From Ceratotherium simum simum (taxonomy: Eukaryota; Chordata; Mammalia; Perissodactyla; Rhinocerotidae): DNA of 64,000 nt. Of the stretch, positions 55,600 to 64,000 are shown in pieces. The notes under the pieces are model-generated. The model ran no database searches and was not told the DNA's origin. It saw nothing but the letters and a program-made list of their open reading frames with translations. The position numbers were made by a program, and so were the translations under genes. Positions within the stretch are counted from its first letter, which is position 1; each line of letters opens with the position of its first letter. The stretch spans positions 13,967,110 to 14,031,109 of the forward strand of contig NW_004454197.1 of the NCBI RefSeq assembly GCF_000283155.1. Reading direction: 5' to 3'.

Positions 55600-55953
55600 T
55601 TGGGAACATCCCCTGTGAGAGGACGAAGGGGAAGAGGAGGGGAAGTGGTTACAAAGGGGGCTGTGGCTGCTACCACAGGGGCCTCTGGAGCTGGGATGGC
55701 CCCTCAAAGTAGTGCCAAATTAAGACGAGGGAGCCCAGACCTTTGTACCACCACACAGACCAGCCACAGAACACGGGCGGCCCTGGGGAGAAGGAGGCAT
55801 GACCTTGGGCAGGGCAGCTTTTCAGGCAGCTGAGGGCAATTCCTGGGGAGGGTCTCAGCCGTGAGCCATCAGCAGACAACACTCCAGACAGCAGGGGGAA
55901 CGAGGGGCGGGGTCCTGAACGGGGAGCTGGGTGGCACCACAGCATCCACTGCA
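55600..55953 (-). repeat. 3' LTR of the ERV-L provirus (MLT2-like)
   Basis: Shares CAGCCGTGAGCCATCAGCAG, CTGGGTGGCACCACAGC and other blocks with the right LTR in the same order and direction. Its outer end is indistinct, so truncation is possible. The junction with the internal region is near 55953. Confidence 0.75.
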
Positions 55954-56777
55954 GTCTGCCTTCTCTGCACTTGGGTCCATTTGCTTCCTATCATAAGCCC
56001 TCCCTATCTGGGAACCACTGCCCCAGGATTCCACTTGGTCTCTTCTCCTGGGAAAACTTGTTAAGAGAAAGGTAAGAGGGATGAATACAACCGCTTCCAC
56101 TGCAGCTGGGTTCAGGACCACTGGTACTCATCATCTCCTTCTTCTACTACGCATTCTAGATTCTCCTCCATCTTGGCCAGCACCTCTGCTGGGCTAGGGG
56201 GCTCACCTGACGGGGTCACCCAGACTCTCCCACTTGGAGGTCATCATGCCCTTCTCAAGCTGTGGGTCCTGCCAGTGTCTATTTGCCATCAGAATTGCGC
56301 AGGGAGACCAGGAGATGTACCAGTGGACCACCTGGGTGCTAAATATCACCTCCCTGCCCCAGTGTGTGACACAGCACAGGGGAGGTTACCCATGTAGGAT
56401 GGTGACTCCTGTCATTCCTCGCTGGTCTGTAGGCACAGGAGCTGGGAGTAATTGGGCAGCACCTGATGTTGAATGTGGAAGAGAATCCTGCTCTGCGGCC
56501 TGGTGGAAGCGTTCCTTCTCAGGATGCCAGGACCTCTAGACCTCCAGTGCTTAGAGCTATGGGTTCAAGGAGCACAGTTTCCCTGTGTGGGCCACTGAGA
56601 GTGAGGGTGAGCTGTGCCACTCCTGCTTCTACACCCTTGTTCCTGGACCCATGAATACTACCAATTGAGGGCCCAGCATCACATATTTGTCATTGACTGA
56701 GAGGTGTATTATGGTCTGGAGGATGGTACCCCATACCTTCAGAGTATCCTCTCAAGATGGTGCTTCAGCTACACTTT

Positions 56778-56900
56778 CTAATGCTGTACCAGGCCAGCAG
56801 CTGATGAGATGCAACAGGACCAAAGGATCCCATTGGCCCATGTCCACTGCTGTGCCCCTTTTGCTATAAAGTGAGTCCCTCGGTCCAATGCTATGTTATA
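56778..56900 (-). pseudogene. ERV-L integrase remnant
   Basis: The minus strand keeps the integrase core block around the second catalytic aspartate (D at 56883-56885, within DRGTHF), followed in the same frame by NGI and AAGLV motifs. An in-frame TAG at 56778-56780 ends it. Retroviral integrase inserts the DNA copy into the host chromosome; this copy is broken and far too short to act. Confidence 0.75.
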
Positions 56901-57315
56901 CAGGATCCTGTATCAGTGTACCAGATTCTCTCCTCCCACTGCATCACACCCTCTGTAAGTCTGGTGGTGCTGGCTAAAGATGGCTGGGCCTTACTCCAAA
57001 ACCTTACTCCTATTGGGCCTTGCCATAAATTCTACATGGTGTCTTTTCTCCACAGATTCCTCTGAAGCCACAGGGTCTGATATGTCATATGGTCTAAGCA
57101 GCAAGGCTACAGTGCACTTTCCTGTTCCAGGTCCCACTCAAAGCTGGCAACTCTCTGTGTCCCTCTGGGTCAGAGTAGTATTCCCAATGGCGGAATCTGT
57201 AGTCTCTAGAACCCCAAAATGCCTACCAGGAGTTGTGTTTCCTTCTTAGAGATGGGAAGTACAAGATACAATATGTCATCTACTTTGGAAGGGATGTTCC
57301 AGCATGCTCAAACCA

Positions 57316-57663
57316 CTAGTCACCTAACAGTCTCATTGATGCGGCAGACCCCCAAATCTTCATGGGGTTTATCACCCACCCTCTGGAGTACATGTATTTC
57401 ACCAGGGTCTCCAAAGTACTTGCCACTTCTCGCCGATTCAGTGTGATTAACATAATGTCATCAACACAGAGGACCAATGTGATGCTCAATGAAATATCCA
57501 GATGGTCCAGGTCCATTCGATCTATCGTGACACAGTTGGTGGAGTTAACATGGCCCTTGGGAAAGAAATACACATACCAGTAAATGTATACTGATGCCTG
57601 CCCCACATGAATGCAAACTGCTTCTAAGTCCTTCTTGAAAGAGGTGGAAAAGAGCACATTCAC
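57316..57663 (-). pseudogene. ERV-L reverse transcriptase remnant
   Basis: An open stretch of 115 codons contains the FPKG-type motif and the catalytic VDD box (57457-57465), followed by IMLI and a downstream SRGW/INP block: the palm region of a retroviral reverse transcriptase. The residue before VDD, usually tyrosine, is cysteine here (codon TGT, 57466-57468). The frame is closed on both sides of this stretch, so only part of the domain is readable. Confidence 0.85.
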
Positions 57664-58237
57664 CAGATCAAAGGCTGCACATCATGTATCCAGGGCCATG
57701 TCAAGCTTCTCTGGCTACGATACCACATGTGGCACCAACGCTGCAATTGGGACGATTAACACTATGCTTGGTTGAGTTTGCAGCCGTCCACTGTCATTCT
57801 CCAGTGGAGAATGGTTTTCCGTCTGGTTTCTGTAGGGGCCAGTCTGGCGAAACATCCTTTATGTTTTTAAGGATGGTGCTAATCTCTGCCATTCCCCCTG
57901 GGACACAACACTGATTTTGATGTTTTCCTCTGGCCGGGGCGGGAGTGAGAGGACCATTTCAGACACTTCCACTTGGCCTTCCCTACCGTGGTAACTCTTA
58001 CCCTACGAGCTTTCACTTGCCTTCCCCACCACCACGTCTCTTACACTGCAGGCTACGGAACAATGCAGAAATTCTGGTACTACCAAGGATGTTCATTGCA
58101 GCTATACATTTGAGGTTTGGGGAAATGACTACTGGATGAGCCCGTGGGCCCAGTGAGCTGGGCTTGGATGAGGATCCATTTATTACCTAGCCCCCATAAA
58201 TCTCTGTTCTAACAGGGGGTTAATGATGCCTTGGTCA

Positions 58238-58246
58238 CCCAGTATC
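58238..58246 (-). pseudogene. possible ERV-L protease active-site remnant
   Basis: The codons GAT ACT GGG (Asp-Thr-Gly) lie about 780 bases upstream of the reverse transcriptase VDD box, about where a retroviral aspartic protease belongs. A TGA follows immediately and a TAA lies six codons before, so no protein is readable. A three-residue match can be chance. Confidence 0.3.
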
Positions 58247-58429
58247 AATACTAACTTAGACCCTGTGTCCATCTATCCTTGAGGTCTCTGGATGTCCTCC
58301 TTCCCCCATGTACAGTTGTTCCCTGAGTAAATGGCCATAAGGCCCTTTGGAGAAGGATGGGGAATCATCACCATTTATCCTTGCTGTGCTATTGCAGGCG
58401 CCTTCCTCATGGGGACCCAGCCTTGCTAG

Positions 58430-59940
58430 TTAACATGCCCCAGGCCTAAAAACTAGCCCAGGTCCAGAAATTAGGCAAGATTGTGTGACTTTTATTGGGG
58501 TGACTGCCTCAGCCTTGTTCATCTATCTTGACTTAGTTTTGACGGTACAAATTGAGCCATACTCTTGTTGGCTGTCCATCCATCTATCCCCTAGGGACTC
58601 CATGTTCTAGTAAGCACCTCCATAGCCTTATGTGAGTTACGCACCCTGGCTGCACTCTGACTATGCCTTTTCTTTTGATAATTGTGCTCACCTTGATTTG
58701 GATGGTTAAGCACTCCACTATTTTAGGATCCTTTCATCACATTTCTGCTAGGTATTCTAGTTCAGTAAAAACATCTCCTACCCCGAGCCCTAGCCCACAC
58801 GGAACAGCCATCACTGAGCTTTTCATGATGTCGTTGCCCCTCTCACCACCGAATTCCTTGTCATTTTGGTGGACAAAGAGTCGTCTGAGCCCTTCCACAG
58901 AACATATGGGCTCATGCTTTTCTGGCCTTACGTACTGTTTCCATTCTAGCATGTCCACTTCTCAGGGCCTTTAATCTGTTCCTCTGTCACTTACTGTGGC
59001 AATTTTGGCATTGATATTTCACTTAGAGCAGGCCATTTCTTCTTCCAAATGCCCAAGAGCCAACCTAAGCATTTAGCCCATCTACTGAGGCCCTGGCCAT
59101 GGTGTAGGTCCTGCAGCATCGACAATGCTTCTATGTCGATAACTCTCCCTCATCCAACTCAATATCCTGGCCCCCTTGAGCCAGCAACCCCAGGATTATG
59201 TCCCAATCATACTCTCCCATATCCTGCTGGTGCATACAGAGTTTGTACTAAAACCCCCTACAGTACCTTTTCACAGTGGGCCCCCTGCTCCCTGGCTGGG
59301 TTAGGTGGTGCCATGACCCCAGTTTTCACCTGGCGGCCAGGAAGGGAGGTACAGGTAGACTATGAGAGGGACACACGTTACGTCTGCATCATCTTCAAGC
59401 AAGGGGCATATGAGCTACTTCCTCAGGCCCAGAGTATGCAAACAGATCCAGGGTTTAAACGTCTCAAGTGTATCAACCAAGATGCCCCCATCCCAAGTCT
59501 CAGCATCCCACTACTTCCCAACCAGGGCCCTGATGATGGCATAACAGAACTTGCTGGGGTTGAGGATGCAACCATCACTGGAGCTCTGCTACCTTCACAT
59601 TTAAGTCCCAGGCCTGATCTTCAGCTGCATTTGCTGCAAAGGTTTCTTTCTTTGCTGCCAAAAAGGCTCTCTGATTAGCAAACTTTGCCCTAAATTACTG
59701 ACTAATCACCCTCCCCCTTTCATTATCTATCTCCAATGAATCCATCTCACTTAGCAGGAGCCAACCACTTCCACTATCTTTATAATGATCACTTTCCCTG
59801 AACATTTAATATCTGAGATATTGAACCTCCCAGTTCACCACTGCCGATGCCAAGGGCTATCCAGCTACACCAGTTCTAGAGTCCTCTTTGCCACTGGGCA
59901 GTAGATGTCTCAGCCCCAGATCCCATCTTAGAGCTCACTT
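58430..59940 (-). pseudogene. presumed ERV-L gag region, degenerate
   Basis: Assigned by position between the primer binding site and pol. Minus-strand ORFs are short (73 codons at 58737-58958). The long plus-strand ORF here (59049-59678) is antisense to the provirus and is not taken as a gene. No gag domain could be confirmed by eye. Confidence 0.4.
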
Positions 59941-59942
59941 GT

Positions 59943-59962
59943 TCACATCACTCCTGGCACCA
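59943..59962 (-). other. primer binding site, tRNA-Leu type
   Basis: On the minus strand TGGTGCCAGGAGTGATGTGA directly follows the right LTR. It begins with TGG, the complement of a tRNA CCA end, and agrees closely with the complement of the tRNA-Leu 3' end over its first 15 or so bases. ERV-L is named for priming by tRNA-Leu. Confidence 0.8.
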
Positions 59963-59963
59963 A

Positions 59964-60341
59964 CCATCTTAGGTCAGATGTCCCAGGAAACAGACTCTGG
60001 GATGGAAATGTGCATGCAGAGTTACTGGAGAGTGCTTGTGGGAACCAGGATTGGTCAGAGGGAGAAGATGAATGTGATGTTGTTGCAACAAGGGCCTCAG
60101 CAGAGCCCACGAGGAGTCCTGGAGCTGGATGGCCCTTCAGAGCTGTCCTGCCTTGGAACAAGGGGGACAGACTTTGGCACCCTTCAGGGCATAGTCACTG
60201 CATTTGGGCTTCCTGGGGAGGGGGCAATTGCCAGGGAGGGACTCAGCTGTGAGCCATCAGCAGCCAGCACCCTGGCAGCCGGGGGAATGAGGTCCCAGGT
60301 TCTGGAAGGTGTGTTGGGCGGGGCACCACAGCGTGACTGCA
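59964..60341 (-). repeat. 5' LTR of the ERV-L provirus (MLT2-like)
   Basis: GATGTCCCAGGAAACAGACT, GCAGAGTTACTGGAGAGTGC, TCAGCTGTGAGCCATCAGC and GGGGCACCACAGC mark an antisense MLT2-type LTR. Its inner edge is fixed by the primer binding site. The 285-codon plus-strand ORF at 59888-60745 crosses this LTR and is not a gene. Confidence 0.8.
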
Positions 60342-61624
60342 GGAAAGCACTGCAGGAGGACGCTGGGGGGTACACTGAGAGAATGTGGGCCCTTCTGAAT
60401 CCTGGGGCACCAGAAGACTGGCAGCAAGAGACTGGAGAGAGGCTCCGCTGGGACGAACAGAGAGAGCCAGGCCAGATAACAAGGCTAGGATGCCAGGACA
60501 AGAACATAAGGCTCTGTTCCTCCTGCAAAGGTTTTGAGGAAGATTATTTTGGGGTTGTAAGAAGACTGTGCAGCCCTGAAGGGACCCTAATTTCCAAAGT
60601 GTCCCTTTGGCTGCCTCCCCCACAGAGCTCTCTTAACTGGCTTGCTCTGGCCAACTCACACACACTACTGCCCCCCGCCCCCAGATCGGCTCCCGTCAAA
60701 TTGTCACTCCCCACAGTGCAGCATTCATGCGTCAGTTCTAAATAGTCCCACTGTTCAGCTTTAACGAGAAGTAATACCCATTCCCATGTTTGCTCAGAGA
60801 GCACCATATTTCATCAAACCAGAGCCCATGCCGGCTCAGATTACTGACCGAGACAATGTTCTGTAATCCTGGTTTATTCACATGTCACGGGTATTTTAGC
60901 AAAACAGAAATGAATGGCCTGAGCCACCCTAGGAAGTAACGGGAGAGTTGGGTTCCCGCCCAGGGGAAGTCATGCTCTCTCCTGCCACAGTTCTCCAAGG
61001 AGCTAACTTTGATTCTCTGGGATTTTCCCAACTTTAAGAAAGAGAACATGGGCTGAGGAGGAGTCGCAAAGTGGGTAGCTATTTCCCTATAAAATGTTAA
61101 CTCCATGGGTGGATTTTGCCAAAGCAAAAATAAAATCTGTCATTGATTATAAAGTCCTTTGTGCTTGTTATTTCACAGATTTATTACACTCGGCCCAGCG
61201 GCCTGGGGAGGCCCTGGGATTCTTGTCTCTAGCGCCCCAGCAAGCCCTTCAGCCGCTTTTCACAGCTCATGCCCCAAATGGGAACAGGGACTCACTCACA
61301 CTTCTTTTGTCCTAAGGGCCAGAGCTTTGGAAATCTAGATGAAGAGCTGTTTATCATCCTCCTCATCTTTGGGCAGGGACCCACAGATACTGATCATAAA
61401 GGCTTATTGGTAGAGTTCTATGGCTTCCTAATCAAGGAAATATTTTCTTTCCTTTTCCTTTTCTTTTCAGCTCTTGGCACTGTGTGCTAAGAAAGGCATT
61501 TCCTCCGCAGAGTAAGGAAGGGCCAGGCTGAACCTCTCACCAAATCTCCCGGAGTCTGGGTCCACTTTAAATAGGCTACAGCCTCTTCCAAACACAGGAG
61601 AAATAAAAATAGCAGTAACAAGGA
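60342..61624. other. unassigned DNA, motif-dense at 60850-61180
   Basis: After the LTR no repeat is recognised. The 61095-61190 part has GGGTGGATTTTGCC, TTGATTATAAAGTCCTTTGTG and TATTTCACAGATTTATTACA, a dense set of GLI-, TCF/SOX- and homeodomain-like words. That suggests a regulatory element but proves nothing. Confidence 0.35.
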
Positions 61625-61815
61625 TCACTGCTATTTAGTTCCATCTCGTGTTAAAACCTTGCCAATGATCCTCGTAATAGCCTGCTCTTGTCCCCATTTT
61701 AGAGTCGAAGAAACTGAGGCCCTGAGAAGGCAAATAACTTGCTTAAGGCCACACAACTAGTTAGTGGTGAAAATAGGGATGCAAACTTGTCCCAACTGAC
61801 TCCGAAGGGTCATGT
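61625..61815 (-). repeat. MIR SINE, antisense
   Basis: CCATTTTAGAGTCGAAGAAA, CTGAGGCCCTGAGAAGGCAA, ATAACTTGCTTAAGGCCACA and CAACTAGTTAGTGGTG are a well-kept antisense MIR. Confidence 0.92.
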
Positions 61816-61849
61816 ACCCACTCTCACATCCAGGAACATGTTGTCATGA

Positions 61850-61990
61850 GGCCACAGACCCAGGCATAGAGTGCTGTAGCTGAAACAGAGCCCAGGGGTC
61901 AGCCTTCTCATCTAAACAGCAGACCACCAGCGTTCCAAAGAGGTGATGGGGCTGGCCCAGGGTGACCGAGCTAGTTAGAGCCACAAACTG
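61850..61990. repeat. ancient SINE/MIR-like fragment
   Basis: GTGCTGTAGCTGAAACAGAG, GGGGTCAGCCTTCTCATCTA and GGGGCTGGCCCAGGGTGACC, then GAGCTAGTTAGAGC, follow the same ancient-repeat pattern as 32372-32475. Confidence 0.5.
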
Positions 61991-63649
61991 ACTCTACCAC
62001 AAATGAACTGGACGATATCATGAAACAATTGCTCAGGAACATTTCATCTGGTGTTGTCTTGGGAAGAGGTTCCAGATGAAACCAAATGAGCTTGCTTCTC
62101 AGAACCATGCAGAGTTTGCTTTCTCCTTTACTCAGGAGTAGAGCTGCATAACTACGGAGACTCTTCATGCCTTCTTCAGAGTTTTCTGAGCTTAAGGGAA
62201 CCCTGCTACCTAGAGTGTGTGGCATGTGGCAGAGAGGCCTGGAAGACTGAGGGCCCGCCAACAGCCTTTCATAACCCTGGAGAGAGCACTCTCCATCCCT
62301 GGCAGCAAGCTCAAAACCTCAGTGCCCTGGTAAAAACAGTGTACAACACTCTGGAGACCAGGATAATTTTAGCAGGAAGCCGTCTGAAATCGTAGATCTT
62401 AGGACTCGAATCCACAGATCTCAACTCTTATTCTGAGCTGCAGCCTGAGCTATTAAAAACAAAACACTCTCATTGGCAAGCTCCACAATTAGCCTCATTT
62501 CCACACTAGAAACACTGTTCTGCATGAGCTGAAATTGCACAGCGATTGTTTCTTGTCTTAGCAATGCTGTTTGCAGGCCATGCTGGGATCCAGCGAGGAT
62601 GTGACCCAGTGGTAATCTGAATTGCTTCACCAAACACATTTTTATCCCATCATCTCGGCTACATGAAAGGGGGCCATAGTGCTCTAGTGTTCAAGACTTT
62701 ACAGTCCCGCTGTTCAGCAATAAAACGAGGCAAGAAATATTAGCCATCCCCGGCTGATGCCTTAATTCTTTCCCAACAATGTCAGAGAATCTGTACCCTA
62801 CAGGTTTTAGTGCCAGCTAAAGCCTGACCCTCGGGCTGGCTTGAATGGAGTGGGAATGAGTTAAGGAGAGCAAGAAGCCTTTAATGGACACAGATCCCGA
62901 ATGGCCCAGCTTGTCCCGGCCTCCTGCAGGCTCACCCTCCTTTTCACAGGCCTCGATTGTGTATGGCCCCAGCAGAGACAAAACTACCCATGAGCAGAGG
63001 TTACCCCCAGCCGGTACAGGTCAGAGGCATCTAGGGGAGAAAGGGAGAGGGGGGCAGAGGGGAAGTGAGGGGCACATGGAGAAGGAGGGAAGTGGGGCTT
63101 GGGGTGGGGGAAGGGAGCAGTAAAAGATGGTGTGGATCATTTACAAGGAGAAATTCATGCTGTCCAAGACTAGGACTTGATCGTCTCACCTCCAGGCAAA
63201 CAGTTTTTCAAAACCATTTTGCAGAACGAATGGGAGCTATATTAACGGGAAGTTGAACGCCATGTGAGCTAATTACCAAAACAAATAAAATGCTTCTGGA
63301 CAGTTTTCCAAAAGCTACAGGCCCGAGGTTCAGAGGCTCTCAATAGGATGGCCTCTAATTTGACACTGCAAGATTTTAAAAAATTACAAATGGGTTGTAT
63401 TTTACACACCAATGGAAGCTTTTTCCAGCAATTTTTCAATTATTGCATTGTGAGCCCTCCAAGAAAAGTAACTATTTTGGTTCATGGAGCCCAAAGGTAC
63501 CAAGCAGAGGGAACGGTGTGTTCACAGTTTTCAAGTAATCCTTTGAAATGTAACACAGACAGTATTCTCGACAGTGCTGGAAGATGTTAGGTTTGAAGAG
63601 GTCCTTCCTTCCCTCAGAAGGATTTGTAAACCCTTCGTGGGTGCCTTGG
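61991..63649. other. unassigned single-copy DNA, possibly conserved
   Basis: More than 1.6 kb with no recognisable repeat, unusual for this window. It includes CTCATTGGCAAGCTCCACAA near 62470, GCGATTGTTTCTTGTC near 62540, a GA-rich G-quadruplex-capable run (63094-63115) and AT-rich motif-dense sequence at 63200-63600. A minus-strand 72-codon ORF (62421-62639) is unremarkable. Confidence 0.4.
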
Positions 63650-64000
63650 ATTTTTTCTCAGTCTGATGAAGACTGTGGACACTTTCTCAAAAGAATGTTT
63701 TTAATATGCAGCATTACAAAGGAAGCCAATTACATTAAAACATAGTTATCAAAAATCTTTTTAAAACAACTTCGCAACATAGTAATAGATGTGCCCTTTT
63801 ATTAATTCATTAAATAACTAGCAGAACAACTACTTTCATTTCGAAATAGTGATGAGCAAAAAAATGATATTTTGAGAAATCTGAAACAACTTTCATGTGA
63901 TATAAAAATATCCGTGGGTGGTGGCTATTGGTGACAAAGTCATGGATATTGTTAATACCACTGTGGTTGGTTACCTGCATTTCTAATATTAGGAAATGCT
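63650..64000 (+). repeat. old mammalian interspersed repeat, cut by window end
   Basis: GATGAAGACTGTGGACACTT, AGAATGTTTTTAATATGCAG, CATTACAAAGGAAGCCAATT, AATAGATGTGCCCTTTTATT, ATTTCGAAATAGTGATGAGC and TTGGTGACAAAGTCATGGAT are the successive blocks of a common mammalian repeat that I recognise but cannot name. Its end lies beyond the window. Confidence 0.65.

Larger units (their letters stand above)
55600..60341 (-). mobile_element. decayed ERV-L provirus, antisense
   Basis: A retrovirus-derived insertion of about 4.7 kb lies on the minus strand. It has two LTR remnants in direct orientation (right, 59964-60341; left, 55600-55953), a tRNA-Leu-type primer binding site beside the right LTR, and pol remnants in the correct order between them: a possible protease motif, then reverse transcriptase, then integrase. 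The ERV-L family has no envelope gene and none is seen. Intact relatives are longer; spacing within pol indicates a large internal deletion. Many stops and frame changes show it is inactive. Confidence 0.9.

Noticed and set aside
59049..59678. 209-codon plus-strand ORF
   Set aside because: It is antisense to the presumed gag region of the provirus. Proline- and serine-rich composition comes from the complementary strand; no domain or start context.
59888..60745. 285-codon plus-strand ORF, the longest in the window
   Set aside because: It runs across the antisense ERV-L LTR and out of both sides, has no domain, and its frame ignores the element borders. Accidental.

Overview
The window is mammalian nuclear DNA, almost certainly from a perissodactyl (horse, rhinoceros or tapir). 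The diagnostic element is a tRNA-derived ERE SINE, complete at 15959-16197 and as a 5' stump at 1-45. Everything else fits a eutherian genome: many MIR and L2-age repeats, ERVL-MaLR LTRs (MLT1/MST), L1M tails, hAT and Tigger DNA-transposon fossils, CpG depletion and short random ORFs. I see no bacterial, phage or plasmid features, no CRISPR and no intact protein-coding gene. The window is best read as intergenic or intronic sequence.

Layout. 1-10 kb: an MLT1 LTR, a possible cysteine-rich exon on the minus strand (1058-1223), several MIRs, a palindromic MITE (3999-4184), two minus-strand LTRs and quiet single-copy stretches. 10-20 kb: an old L1 tail, an MLT1 with a perfect 5-bp target duplication, an antisense AT-rich LINE, another MLT1, an L1 tail interrupted by the ERE SINE, and two same-strand MLT1 LTRs. 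20-30 kb: mostly unassigned, GC-richer sequence with an abutting hairpin cluster (21681-21720) and an unexplained 92/93-bp inverted repeat (21958-22049 and 22619-22711), then MIRs and a possible MLT2-type solo LTR. 30-40 kb: an L1 tail, a CpG cluster with a TGACTCA-centred palindrome (33199-33215), L1/HAL1 debris, an MLT1 nested inside a MIR, and an MST LTR carrying a CT/CG microsatellite. 40-55 kb: hAT, L1, L2, a Tigger element and MLT1 LTRs between unassigned segments. 55.6-60.3 kb: a decayed ERV-L provirus on the minus strand with both LTRs, a tRNA-Leu-type primer binding site, and recognisable reverse transcriptase and integrase remnants. 60.3-64 kb: single-copy sequence that looks like candidate regulatory DNA, ending in an old interspersed repeat cut by the window edge.

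No set of genes here works as a pathway or system. What the sequence mainly shows is insertion history: older MIR, L2 and L1M copies, then MaLR and ERV-L LTR elements, then the lineage-specific ERE SINE. The most unexplained structures are the 21.7-22.7 kb inverted-repeat/hairpin region, the 1058-1223 candidate exon and the 33.2 kb CpG/AP-1 palindrome. Repeat names rest on recognition of family sequence without a database search, so subfamilies are mostly left open.
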